Shown: positions 15,579-24,434 of the stretch, piece after piece
Layout: each line of letters opens with the position of its first letter
Numbering within the stretch: position 1 is the stretch's first letter
Source of the DNA: Oscillospiraceae bacterium
Lineage (GTDB): Bacteria > Bacillota > Clostridia > Oscillospirales > CAG-272
Length of the DNA: 59,524 nt
Direction of reading: 5' to 3'
Assembly: GCA_015064845.1 (NCBI GenBank)
Contig: SVRL01000008.1
Span: 1-59,524 of the forward strand
Position numbers and translations under genes: made by a program
The notes under the pieces: generated by a model
Told to the model about the DNA's origin: nothing
Seen by the model: only the letters and a program-made list of their open reading frames with translations
The model's database searches: none

Positions 15579-16967
15579 ATGAATTTTCAAACCAATATTG
15601 AAACGGTTATGTCCAATGTTAAAAGTCTGTTTTTCGTCGGAATCGGCGGAATCAGTATGTCCAGCCTTGCTTTTTGCTGCCGTGCGCGCGGCTATCGGGT
15701 TGGCGGTTCGGACCGCGCGTATTCTTCCATGACCGAACGCATTGAAAAAGCGGGAATGCCCGTTGCGCATATCCATGACGGAAAAAATATCGAAGGCTAT
15801 GATGCGCTCGTGTATACGGGGGCGGTTTCGATGGAAAATCCCGAAATGGCGGCGGCTGCAAAAAAGGGAATTCCCATGATCTACCGCGCGGATCTGCTTG
15901 CGTATCTTATGCGCTTTTATAAACACCGCGTCGGCGTGGCGGGTATGCACGGAAAATCCACCTGTACCTCTATGCTGTCACATATGTTTATACACGCCGA
16001 TAAAAAACCGACGGTGCTTTCCGGTGCAGAAACGAAAGAAATGGGCGGCGCGTATACCGTGGGAGAAAAGAATTATTTTATCTTTGAAGCCTGTGAATAT
16101 AAGGATTCTTTTTTGCATTTTTATCCGAGTGTTTCCGTGATGCTGAATCTGGATCTTGACCATACGGATTATTTTACGGGAGGAATTCCGCAGATTCAAG
16201 CTTCTTTTGAAACTTATGCAAAATTACCTTTTGCGGACGAAACCGCCGTCCTTCCTTTTTCTGTTGCCAATGCGGACGATGCGCTTTTGATGGAAGCCAT
16301 GAAGGAAATTCCTCTTCTGCTTACCTACGGTATCGAAAAGTCTGCGGATTATACGGCGACAAACATCATGGAACGCGCGGGAAGATATTCCTTTGATATC
16401 CAAAAAGGCGGACAATTTTTTACACACGTCGATTTGAACGTGGTTGGTTATCATCATATCTACGGCTCTCTTGCTTCTGCGGCAGTCGGAGATATGCTCG
16501 GACTTACTCCCGAAGAGATCAGCGCCGGACTTTCCACGTTTGAAGGACTTTTGCGCCGTTTTGAATATAAAGGAAAGATGAATGGCGCTGAGGTCTATAT
16601 TGACTACGCGCACCATCCCAAAGAGCTGAAAGCAACCCTGAAAGCGGCAAAAGCCATGACGAAGGGCAGAGTTATCGCATTTTTTGAACCGCATACCTAT
16701 TCCAGAACGGCATCTCTTTTCAATGAATTTGCCGAATCCTTTGCCGATGCCGATCTTTCGTATTTTTTGGATATTTATGCAGCGAGAGAAGATAATATTT
16801 ACGGCGTTTCCTCGGAAAAACTTGCCGCTTGCGTCCCGAACGGCGCATATATTTCTTCTTATGAAAATGCAGCCGCATGGATTCGTGAGAATACAAAAGA
16901 ATGCGATACCGTGATGATTCTCGGCGCAGGTACAGTAGACCGCGTGGCAAAAATTCTTTTTCCCTGA
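15579..16967 (+). CDS. murC: UDP-N-acetylmuramate--L-alanine ligase
   Basis: MurC adds L-alanine to UDP-MurNAc in peptidoglycan synthesis, in the cytosol. The three Mur-ligase domains are visible: an N-terminal Rossmann-like domain (FFVGIGGISMSSLA), the ATP-binding loop (GVAGMHGKSTCTSML, near residue 115), the EACEYKDSFLHF segment, NLDLDHTDYF, and the C-terminal domain with DYAHHPKELKATL and FFEPHTYSRTA. The 462-residue length fits. AAAAAGGAG precedes the ATG. It is a single-gene unit closed by the terminator at 17007. MurC-type ligases can be confused with Mpl, but the DHxDYF and HTYSRT segments favour MurC. Confidence 0.93.
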   Translation: MNFQTNIETVMSNVKSLFFVGIGGISMSSLAFCCRARGYRVGGSDRAYSSMTERIEKAGMPVAHIHDGKNIEGYDALVYTGAVSMENPEMAAAAKKGIPMIYRADLLAYLMRFYKHRVGVAGMHGKSTCTSMLSHMFIHADKKPTVLSGAETKEMGGAYTVGEKNYFIFEACEYKDSFLHFYPSVSVMLNLDLDHTDYFTGGIPQIQASFETYAKLPFADETAVLPFSVANADDALLMEAMKEIPLLLTYGIEKSADYTATNIMERAGRYSFDIQKGGQFFTHVDLNVVGYHHIYGSLASAAVGDMLGLTPEEISAGLSTFEGLLRRFEYKGKMNGAEVYIDYAHHPKELKATLKAAKAMTKGRVIAFFEPHTYSRTASLFNEFAESFADADLSYFLDIYAAREDNIYGVSSEKLAACVPNGAYISSYENAAAWIRENTKECDTVMILGAGTVDRVAKILFP

Positions 16968-17006
16968 GAACGCTTTCCGCCCGGAATTCTGAAAATATAT
17001 CTTCCT

Positions 17007-17040
17007 GAAACAGTCGGAACCTTTCCGACTGTTTCCTTTA
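17007..17040 (+). terminator. Terminator of murC
   Basis: A perfect 13-bp stem (GAAACAGTCGGAA with TTCCGACTGTTTC) around CCT, followed by CTTTATAT. Confidence 0.88.
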
Positions 17041-17115
17041 TATGTAGCATATTCATCCCGTTTTGAATAAAAATGCAAAAATATGCAAAAATACATGTAT
17101 TTTTTTCAAATTCTA

Positions 17116-17144
17116 TTGACAAAAGCCTGATGGAAGTGTATAAT
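17116..17144 (+). promoter_or_regulatory. Sigma-A promoter of the amino acid ABC transporter operon
   Basis: Consensus TTGACA (17116-17121), a 17-base spacer and consensus TATAAT (17139-17144). The start codon is about 50 bases downstream, after TTGGAGG. Confidence 0.93.
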
Positions 17145-17192
17145 TACATCTGTAAATTTTTTTATTAACAATTTCTTGGAGGACTTTACATC

Positions 17193-18038
17193 ATGAAAAA
17201 AATCATTGCATTTGCGCTTTGCGCTCTTATGATGGCAACCTGCCTTCTCATGACAGGCTGTAATCAGGATACCATCATTGTTCAGACAAACGCATATTTC
17301 GCACCGTTTGAATACATGGATGGCGGTAAAATCATCGGTGTTGACGTTGAAATCATGAATCTCGTCGGCGAAAAGCTCGGCAAAAAAGTTGAATTCCAGA
17401 ATGTGGATTTTGACATTATCATCGATAACGTTTCTGCCGGTAAGATCTGCGATGCAGGCGCAGCAGGCATTACCGTAACAGACACGCGTAAAGAAAAGGT
17501 TGACTTTTCCAACACTTACTTCACATCCGTTCAGTATGTTATTTACAAAAAAGGCACGATGACTCCCGACGGTAAAGACGGCGACGTTTCTTATATCCTT
17601 TGGGATTCCCTTGCAGGCAAGAAGATCGGCGTTCAGAGAAATACCACCGGTGATATCTATGTGGACGGCGAAATCAATGCACAGGAAGATAACGACTACG
17701 GTTACAACGGTGTTCTTTACGGAACGAACACGGAATTGACACAATACGATAACGCACAGGTTGCTGCCGATGCCATCAAGGCAAACCAGATCGACGTCGT
17801 TGTCGTTGACAAGCTTCCCGCTTCTTTCATCGTTGAAAAATCCGGCGATTATGAATGCGCAGCTCTTTACTACAAGGGCGGCGAAGGCGAAGCTGACGTT
17901 CCTACCGAAGAATCTTACGCAATCTGCGTAACCAAAGGTAATGATGAACTTTTGAAAGCCATCAACGAAGTTCTTGCTGAACTCGGCGAAGAAGGCGTTG
18001 AAAAGCTCATCAGAAAACACATGGGTATTGAAGAATAA
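17193..18038 (+). CDS. Polar amino acid ABC transporter, substrate-binding lipoprotein
   Basis: A family 3 solute-binding protein. The lipoprotein signal peptide is clear: basic MKKI, a hydrophobic stretch and the lipobox LMTGC, with the lipidated cysteine near residue 23. The mature protein shows the family segments YFAPFEYMDGGKIIGVDVEIM, DAGAAGITVTDTRKEKVDFS and the second-lobe GKKIGVQRNTTGDIYV. Such proteins bind polar amino acids outside the membrane and deliver them to the permease encoded next. The 281-residue length fits. The operon order (binding protein, permease, ATPase) is standard. The ligand cannot be assigned. Confidence 0.93.
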   Translation: MKKIIAFALCALMMATCLLMTGCNQDTIIVQTNAYFAPFEYMDGGKIIGVDVEIMNLVGEKLGKKVEFQNVDFDIIIDNVSAGKICDAGAAGITVTDTRKEKVDFSNTYFTSVQYVIYKKGTMTPDGKDGDVSYILWDSLAGKKIGVQRNTTGDIYVDGEINAQEDNDYGYNGVLYGTNTELTQYDNAQVAADAIKANQIDVVVVDKLPASFIVEKSGDYECAALYYKGGEGEADVPTEESYAICVTKGNDELLKAINEVLAELGEEGVEKLIRKHMGIEE

Positions 18039-18053
18039 TTTTAGAATAGCAGA

Positions 18054-18079
18054 CGGAACCGTGTTTTCGCGCGGTTCCG
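18054..18079 (+). terminator. Intercistronic hairpin, weak terminator or mRNA stabiliser
   Basis: CGGAACCG pairs with CGGTTCCG around a ten-base loop in the 91-nt gap between the binding protein and permease genes, followed only by CTTTG. Such hairpins commonly let the binding protein be made in excess over the membrane components. Confidence 0.6.
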
Positions 18080-18129
18080 CTTTGTGCTGTAACTTTCTGA
18101 AAATCATTGCGGAATAAAAGGAAAACATT

Positions 18130-18825
18130 ATGAAATTTTTTAATGACATCATTCAATGTTTCGTCAACGGTAAATATCTGACTTCGATCTTTGAAGGTCT
18201 GAAGCTGACTTTGATCATTTCCGTCGGCGCGGCAATTGTAGGTCTGCTTTTGGGTACGATCGTTGCTCTCGTTGAAATTTCCAATAATAAAAGTAAATGG
18301 ATGATCATTCCCCGCACGATCTGCAATCTGTATATTACCATTATCCGCGGTACGCCGATGGCGCTTCAGCTTTTTATCATGGCGTTCGTTATTTTTGCCA
18401 TCCGCGGCTTCCCTCTTGAAATTACTGCGATCCTTTCTTTCGGTATTAACTCCGGTGCTTACGTTGCGGAAAATATCCGCGGCGGTATTCTTTCCGTTGA
18501 TATCGGACAAACGGAAGCGGGACGTGCGCTCGGTCTTTCCGGCGGTACTACCATGTTCCGCATCGTCATTCCTCAAGCAATCAAAAACGTAATTCCTTCC
18601 ATTGGTAACGAAATGATTGCGCTGATCAAGGAAACTTCCATTGTCAGTATGATCGGTATGTACGACCTTACGGCGGCGGCAAAAGACGTCGGCAGCGGTC
18701 AGAACCTTGCCAGTTATATCGCGCCGATGACGGTTGCAGCCCTCTTCTATCTCGCTATCGTTTACGCGCTTACGTTCATTGTGAAAATAATCGAAAGGAG
18801 ACTTCGTTCCGGTGATAAGCGTTAA
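18130..18825 (+). CDS. Polar amino acid ABC transporter, permease
   Basis: A HisM/GlnP-type inner membrane permease of 231 residues. Hydrophobic helices lie at about 20-45, 57-85, 98-118 and 195-215. The family signature [20 protein letters not shown] (EAA loop that contacts the ATPase) is near residues 122-141, and the [10 protein letters not shown] segment is typical. Its 3' end overlaps the start of the ATPase gene by 14 bases, so the two are translationally coupled. Probably works as a homodimer, since only one permease gene is present. Confidence 0.94.
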   Translation: MKFFNDIIQCFVNGKYLTSIFEGLKLTLIISVGAAIVGLLLGTIVALVEISNNKSKWMIIPRTICNLYITIIRGTPMALQLFIMAFVIFAIRGFPLEITAILSFGINSGAYVAENIRGGILSVDIGQTEAGRALGLSGGTTMFRIVIPQAIKNVIPSIGNEMIALIKETSIVSMIGMYDLTAAAKDVGSGQNLASYIAPMTVAALFYLAIVYALTFIVKIIERRLRSGDKR

Positions 18826-19726
18826 GAATATTTATAAAAACTTCGGTGATAAAAAAACGGGTGAAATTTCCGTTTTGCGCGGCATTTCCTGTGATATCAA
18901 ACGCGGAGAACGCGTCGTTATTATCGGACCCTCCGGAAGCGGTAAATCTACGTTTCTTCGTTGCATGAACCTTTTGGAAGAACCTACTTACGGCGAAGTT
19001 TGGTTGGATGGCAGATTGGTAACACCGCCCGATCCTTATCTGCACCCCGCTGTTATGAAGGTTTCCAAAACCTTTGAAAAACTTTCCAAAGCCAATCCGA
19101 ATGCCACCGAACAGGAATTGATCGCTCTCATCAAAAAGGACGATCTTCTTACAAAAAGAGAAGGCAAAGCTTACAAAAAGGTTATGCAGAAAGTCGAGAA
19201 TAAATACGGTATCGACATCAACATTGCCCGTCAGCGTATGGGTATGGTGTTCCAGCATTTCAACCTTTTCAATAATTTGACCATCATGCAAAACCTGACT
19301 CTTGCCCCTGTTCAGCTTCATTTGAAAACGAAAGAAGAAGCCGAAGCAAAAGCAACGGAGCTTCTCCACCGCATTGGTCTTTATGATAAAAAGGACGAGT
19401 ATCCGAGCAAGCTTTCGGGCGGTCAGAAGCAGAGAATTGCCATCATCCGCGCGCTTGCGATGGATCCCGACGTTATGCTTTTTGACGAGCCTACCTCCGC
19501 TCTTGATCCCGAAATGGTTGGTGAGGTTCTTGATCTCATCCGTCAGCTTGCAAACGAAGGTATGACTATGGTTATCGTTACCCATGAAATGGGCTTTGCA
19601 AAAGAAGTTGCTACCCGTGTGATCTTCGTTGACGGCGGTTATATCAAGGAAGAAGCAACTCCGGAGGAATTTTTTGAAAACCCCAAAAATGAAAGACTGA
19701 AGGAATTTCTCTCCAAAGTTCTTTAA
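18812..19726 (+). CDS. Polar amino acid ABC transporter, ATPase with internal insertion
   Basis: The cytosolic ATPase of the transporter. Walker A is GPSGSGKST (near residue 40), the Q-loop is VFQHFNLF, the signature is [10 protein letters not shown], Walker B is [12 protein letters not shown] and the switch His is in THEMGFA. The protein is 304 residues, whereas GlnQ-type ATPases are about 240-250. The extra roughly 60 residues, Lys/Glu-rich, lie between Walker A and the Q-loop (about residues 66-130). The start is GTG 18812, 11 bases after GAAAGGAG and overlapping the permease gene; no ATG is better placed. Confidence 0.93.
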   Translation: MISVKNIYKNFGDKKTGEISVLRGISCDIKRGERVVIIGPSGSGKSTFLRCMNLLEEPTYGEVWLDGRLVTPPDPYLHPAVMKVSKTFEKLSKANPNATEQELIALIKKDDLLTKREGKAYKKVMQKVENKYGIDINIARQRMGMVFQHFNLFNNLTIMQNLTLAPVQLHLKTKEEAEAKATELLHRIGLYDKKDEYPSKLSGGQKQRIAIIRALAMDPDVMLFDEPTSALDPEMVGEVLDLIRQLANEGMTMVIVTHEMGFAKEVATRVIFVDGGYIKEEATPEEFFENPKNERLKEFLSKVL

Positions 19727-19746
19727 GTGATTCCCATGTGTTATAT

Positions 19747-19778
19747 AAACGGACGATCCCTTTGGGTTGTCCGTTTTT
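19747..19778 (+). terminator. Terminator of the ABC transporter operon
   Basis: AAACGGAC (19747-19754) pairs with GTCCGTTT (19769-19776), with CCC/GGG closing a TTT loop inside, followed by TT. It starts 20 bases after the ATPase stop. Confidence 0.85.
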
Positions 19779-19837
19779 CCAATCAGAGAACAAAAAATAT
19801 TTCGATGGTTGCCGCAGGCAACGGAAAGGGAATTTTC

Positions 19838-20524
19838 ATGAAAATTATTTTTGTCAGACATGGTCATCCCGATTATCGGAAGGATTGTTTAACGGAAATC
19901 GGACATTTGCACGGAAATGCCGTTGGGTTGCGCCTTCGTGATGAAAAGATAGACCGTATTTGTTCTTCGTCTTGCGGCAGAGCAAGGGAAACTGCCGAAT
20001 ATATTGCAAAACATCACGCGCTACCTGTTGAAACCTTTGATTTTATGCGTGAGATTGGCTGGGGATCCATCGACGGGACGGAACTTTTCAAAAACGGACA
20101 TCCTTGGTTCACGATCGACGACATGATTGAAAAAGGCGAAAATCTCAATGATCCCGATTTTGTAAAGGGCGATCGTTTTCGTAATAATACAACGATTTTT
20201 GATATTGAACGCGTAGCAAACGGATTTGATGAGTGGCTTGCCGATTTGGGTTATGTGAGAGAAGGAAACTATTATCGCGTGCAGAAAAAGAACGGTACAA
20301 ATGTCGTTATGGTCAGCCACGGCGGCGCTTCAAGCGCGGCGCTTGCAAGAATGTTTTCTTTGCCGTTTCCTTTGGTGGCGGCAACCGTCAGTGCCGATTA
20401 TACGGCAGTTACCGTCGTTTCGCTGGAAGGCGAAGAAGGAAAACTCGTCATGCCGCGTTTTGAACTCGTAAACGATGCCAAACATATTGAAAACATAAAA
20501 GCTGAAAAATATTTCGGAAAATAA
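19838..20524 (+). CDS. Histidine phosphatase family protein
   Basis: A member of the phosphoglycerate mutase-like superfamily, in which a histidine is transiently phosphorylated. The catalytic RHG motif is at the N terminus (IIFVRHGHPDY), followed by SSCGRARETAEYIA and, near the end, VVMVSHGGASSAAL with the second active-site histidine. ATG 19838 is chosen because the RHG motif must lie near the start and a GAAAGGGA site precedes it; the frame is open further upstream across the terminator. The 228-residue length is typical. Substrates range from phosphosugars to nucleotides and are not predictable here. Confidence 0.9.
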   Translation: MKIIFVRHGHPDYRKDCLTEIGHLHGNAVGLRLRDEKIDRICSSSCGRARETAEYIAKHHALPVETFDFMREIGWGSIDGTELFKNGHPWFTIDDMIEKGENLNDPDFVKGDRFRNNTTIFDIERVANGFDEWLADLGYVREGNYYRVQKKNGTNVVMVSHGGASSAALARMFSLPFPLVAATVSADYTAVTVVSLEGEEGKLVMPRFELVNDAKHIENIKAEKYFGK

Positions 20525-20615
20525 ATGCTGGATTTGGGTGTGATATTCGTGTTGGGAATCCTTTCAGCATTGCAGACGGAAAATATTTTTGCAGATGGAT
20601 GCTAAATGAGGAAAA

Positions 20616-22778
20616 ATGAGAAAAAATCTTTTGCAAACGGGAAAAGATACGCCGATTGAACGGTTTTACGGCGTGGGAGCAAAACGCGCGGAAGCGTTTC
20701 ATAAAATGGGAATTGATACTGCAGAAGATGCGGTCTATCGTTTTCCTCGCGCATATGAGCCGAGAGGAAACGTGAAAACAACGGTAACGGCAGAAGACGG
20801 AGAAGTATGTTCTTTGATTTTGACCGTTGCGGGAGAAGCGAAAAACGCCATGATCCGCAAAGGTATGACCATTACAAAATTTACGGCTTTCGATTGCGAT
20901 GGAACGTGTTCGCTTATTTTTTTTAATCAGCCGTATATAAAGGATGCGGCAAGAAAAGGGATGACTTTTCGTTTTTTCGGAAAAGTGAAGAGGGAACGGA
21001 CGGGAGTTTCCATGACGAGCCCGATCATGGAGGCCTGTATCGGTACAGCTCCTCTTCGTGATTTGGTTCCCATTTATCCGTTGACGGCGGGTATTACACA
21101 AAAGTTCATGGGTTCGGTCATGCGAGAGGCGTTGAACGCTGTTCAGTCTGAAACGGATGGTATAAATGAGTTTTTGCCAGAAGATTTGAGAACCCGTCTC
21201 GGACTCTGCACGCTCAGAGAAGCCCTCTTGCTGATTCATGAACCCCGGGTTTGGGAAGATACGGCAAGAGCCGTTCGCAGACTTGCTTTCGACGAATTGT
21301 ATTTGTTTGCGCTTTCCATGTTGCTGTACGGAAAATCGGAAAAACAGAGTCTAAGCGAGATTTACCGCAATTGGGATGATACGCCGTTTCTTTCCGCGCT
21401 CCCATATGATTTGACGGGCGCACAAGTGCGGACGGTACAAGCGATTGCTTCGGATATGAAAAGCGGAATTTTGATGAACCGTCTGGTTGTGGGTGATGTC
21501 GGTTCGGGTAAAACGGTTTGCGCGGCTTACGCGGTTTATCTTGCGATGATCAATGGGAAGCAAGCGGCTATGATGGCGCCGACAGAGATTCTTGCAAGAC
21601 AGCATTATGCAGATCTTTCGGAGATGTTTGGCAGACTGGGATTTCGCACGGGACTTCTTGTGGGAAGCATGACACCTTCCGCAAAGAAAAAAGTGATTGC
21701 CGCGCTTGCGGAAAAAGAAATTGATTTTATCATCGGTACGCACGCGCTGATTGAAGAAGCCGTCGTATTTGCCGATCTTGGACTTGCCGTGATTGACGAA
21801 CAGCACAGATTTGGTGCGGCACAGCGTTCTTCTCTTGCGAAAAAGAGCAGAGAAACACATATTCTGACCATGAGTGCAACGCCGATTCCGCGAACGCTCG
21901 CCATGGTTTTATATTGTGATACGGACGTTTCCGTCATTGATGAAATGCCTCCGGGCAGACAAAAAGTGGATACGTTTCTCGTGAACGAATCCTACCGATC
22001 GCGTTTGAATGCTTTTATCCGTAAAAACGTAGAAGCGGGCGGACAGGTTTATATCGTTTGCCCTGCGGTGGAGGAGGAAGAAAAGCTTGTTTGTGAAAAC
22101 GGAGAAACGGTAACGGAAAACGAAGCTGTCCCCCTCGGGGGCAGGGAAGAAGAAAAGCCTCGTTTGAAAGCCGCCGTGGATTTTGCAAAGCAACTTTCGG
22201 AGGAAGTGTTTCCCGAATATTCGTGTGCGTTCGTGCACGGAAAACTGAACGGCAAGGAAAAAGACAGAATTATGAATGATTTTGCTTCGGGAAAGATATC
22301 GATCCTCGTCTCCACAACCGTTATTGAAGTCGGTGTAAACGTGCCACGCGCAACGTTGATGATCGTGGAAAATGCGGAAACCTTTGGTTTATCCGCTTTG
22401 CATCAACTCCGTGGACGTGTTGGCAGAGGCACGAGAAAATCGTATTGCGTTCTTGTTTCAGACAGTAAAACGCAAAAAGCAAAGGAACGTATGAAAATCT
22501 TGTGTGAATCCAACGACGGTTTTGCTATTGCGCAAAAGGACCTTGAAATGCGAGGTCCGGGTGATTTTCTGGAACAAAGCGGCGTAAAGACCAGACAAAG
22601 CGGAGAATTCGACCTCGGGATCGCTTCCTTGGAAAAAGACGTGAAATTACTTTATACGGCGTTTGATGAAGCAAAACGTACCGTAGCGGAAGATCCAACG
22701 CTTTCGCTTGAAGAAAATCAAATGCTTTCAAAAACCTTGAAAGCGAAATTATATAAACGGCAAAACGTTCTTGTTTGA
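20616..22778 (+). CDS. recG: ATP-dependent DNA helicase RecG
   Basis: RecG remodels stalled replication forks and branched DNA. The N-terminal wedge domain with its OB fold (about residues 20-160, ERFYGVGAKRAEAFHKMGI) is followed by the superfamily 2 helicase core: GDVGSGKT (Walker A), MAPTEILARQH, DEQHRFGAAQR (the RecG-specific DEQHRFG box), MSATPIPRT, then STTVIEVGVNVPRA and QLRGRVGRG in the second lobe. The C terminus has the TRQSGEFD-like segment. At 720 residues it is slightly longer than most because of a Glu-rich insertion near 490-515. Probably constitutive. Confidence 0.97.
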   Translation: MRKNLLQTGKDTPIERFYGVGAKRAEAFHKMGIDTAEDAVYRFPRAYEPRGNVKTTVTAEDGEVCSLILTVAGEAKNAMIRKGMTITKFTAFDCDGTCSLIFFNQPYIKDAARKGMTFRFFGKVKRERTGVSMTSPIMEACIGTAPLRDLVPIYPLTAGITQKFMGSVMREALNAVQSETDGINEFLPEDLRTRLGLCTLREALLLIHEPRVWEDTARAVRRLAFDELYLFALSMLLYGKSEKQSLSEIYRNWDDTPFLSALPYDLTGAQVRTVQAIASDMKSGILMNRLVVGDVGSGKTVCAAYAVYLAMINGKQAAMMAPTEILARQHYADLSEMFGRLGFRTGLLVGSMTPSAKKKVIAALAEKEIDFIIGTHALIEEAVVFADLGLAVIDEQHRFGAAQRSSLAKKSRETHILTMSATPIPRTLAMVLYCDTDVSVIDEMPPGRQKVDTFLVNESYRSRLNAFIRKNVEAGGQVYIVCPAVEEEEKLVCENGETVTENEAVPLGGREEEKPRLKAAVDFAKQLSEEVFPEYSCAFVHGKLNGKEKDRIMNDFASGKISILVSTTVIEVGVNVPRATLMIVENAETFGLSALHQLRGRVGRGTRKSYCVLVSDSKTQKAKERMKILCESNDGFAIAQKDLEMRGPGDFLEQSGVKTRQSGEFDLGIASLEKDVKLLYTAFDEAKRTVAEDPTLSLEENQMLSKTLKAKLYKRQNVLV

Positions 22779-22856
22779 ACAATGTTCAACTTTGGAATCA
22801 GTATGCAAAAATCAGGGAAACCAAATCTGAAAACATCCGAAACGGAGGAAAAGAAA

Positions 22857-24422
22857 ATGGGAAAAATATTTTTTAATGAAGATCCCAACCATTTTGTCAT
22901 TTCGAGAAAACTTGCCGGATATAAAAGAATCACGATGGAAGATGCGCGGAATTTTATTTTGCAATACAAAGATACGCAAATTACGGATTTTTTCGTTTGT
23001 CTGGGTGCCTCGGGTGCTTGGTACGATTCCCAAAAAACGGACAATATCATACAGACCTACAGACGTTGGGTTGCGGAAGGTAAGACGAATGAAAACGAAA
23101 CGAATGCCGTTGTAAGCTCCGTTCGTCTTGTTGAAAATTTTTATAAAGATTACGGTACGTCCTTGCAAGCGGTCTGGCTTGATACACTCCGTGAGATCGG
23201 AATCAATCCTTGGATCAGTATTCGCATGAACGATATTCATGAAGCAGGGATGGAGGAATCCATTTTGCACAGTGAATTTTACCGTAAAAACCGTCATAAA
23301 AACCGTGTATCGCACAGAGAACCTGCGGGATACTACGATTATGCGCTCGACTATATGTTTGAAGAAGTGCGTGAGCATTATCTGACGATGATCGAAGAAG
23401 CTTTGGAACGCTTTGATGTGCAGGGCGTTGAGCTTGATTTTATGCGTGAGATCTACTCGATCGGTGTCGGCAGGGAATATGAAGGCATTGCCGTTATCAA
23501 TGCGTTTATGAGAAAGGTGTACGCACTCGTCCAAAACGCCGAAAAACGTTTGGGGCATACAGTCAAAATTGCCGTTCGATTGCCCGATACTCCCGAAAAA
23601 GCGCTCCGCTTGGGCTTTGATTTTTTTGATTGGGTGGAAGCGGGTATTGTGGATTGCATCACCGTAACGCCACGTTGGGCAAGCTCGGATAATCACATGC
23701 CCATTGATCTTTGGAAAAAAATTCTGAAAGGAAAGAACGTTACGCTTGCGGCGGGACAGGAAATTCTGATCGGCGCTTATAACCGACGCGGATTTTTACC
23801 TCAATATAATACCTATGAAACGGCGATTGCGACGGCTTGCACACATCATTTTCAAAAAGCGGATGCCATCTATCTTTTCAATTATATGGATGCCATCAAA
23901 AAAGAGGAATCTTTGAAAACCGCTGACGGCAGAGATTATTCTCTTTGTCTGGATCGGGATATTTATAAAAAATTTTTGTGTACGGCAGGGGATTACGATT
24001 CTGCCGCGGCGGCACACCGCCGTCATCTGGTAACGTATAACGACGTGCATGCCATAGGCGTGGCAGCAAGAAAACAATTGCCCGTCCGTTTGTCGGGCAA
24101 AAGGGAAAATCCAACGGGATTTTCCGCGCTTCGCATTGCGACGGGAAAAATTTCCCCCTCGCAATGCGTTTCCGTGATTCTCGGTTTTTCTGCGGGAGCA
24201 ACGTTTGAAACGGAAGATCTGCGCGTGTATCTGAATGCCAAGCCTTGCCGTTTTGCGGGAGAACAAGCGCCTTACGCTCAGCAATATCCTGATATGAAAT
24301 ATTACCGTTTCGAAGCGGAAAATAACGGAAACTTTTCTCCCGTATCCGTCATCGAAGTGGGCGTTTGCGAGGGAAGAACGGAATTGCATTGGGCTGAAAT
24401 TGAAATCAGTGAAGAAAAATAA
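22857..24422 (+). CDS. Glycoside-hydrolase-like protein, probable TIM barrel
   Basis: A 521-residue soluble protein without a signal peptide. The segments VQGVELDFMREIYSIG (a catalytic-looking E-x-D at a barrel strand end), KIAVRLPDTPEKALRLGFDFFDW, VDCITVTPRWAS and DAIYLFNYMD resemble putative glycosyl-hydrolase TIM barrels of the GHL10/DUF4015 kind; the last 120 residues look like a beta-sandwich. ATG 22857 after CGGAGGAAAAGAAA is the start, although the frame is open 25 codons upstream. Immediately upstream is recG, downstream the YfhO-like gene at 13 bases, suggesting co-transcription. The catalytic activity is unknown. Confidence 0.65.
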   Translation: MGKIFFNEDPNHFVISRKLAGYKRITMEDARNFILQYKDTQITDFFVCLGASGAWYDSQKTDNIIQTYRRWVAEGKTNENETNAVVSSVRLVENFYKDYGTSLQAVWLDTLREIGINPWISIRMNDIHEAGMEESILHSEFYRKNRHKNRVSHREPAGYYDYALDYMFEEVREHYLTMIEEALERFDVQGVELDFMREIYSIGVGREYEGIAVINAFMRKVYALVQNAEKRLGHTVKIAVRLPDTPEKALRLGFDFFDWVEAGIVDCITVTPRWASSDNHMPIDLWKKILKGKNVTLAAGQEILIGAYNRRGFLPQYNTYETAIATACTHHFQKADAIYLFNYMDAIKKEESLKTADGRDYSLCLDRDIYKKFLCTAGDYDSAAAAHRRHLVTYNDVHAIGVAARKQLPVRLSGKRENPTGFSALRIATGKISPSQCVSVILGFSAGATFETEDLRVYLNAKPCRFAGEQAPYAQQYPDMKYYRFEAENNGNFSPVSVIEVGVCEGRTELHWAEIEISEEK

Positions 24423-24434
24423 AGGGGAATATCC

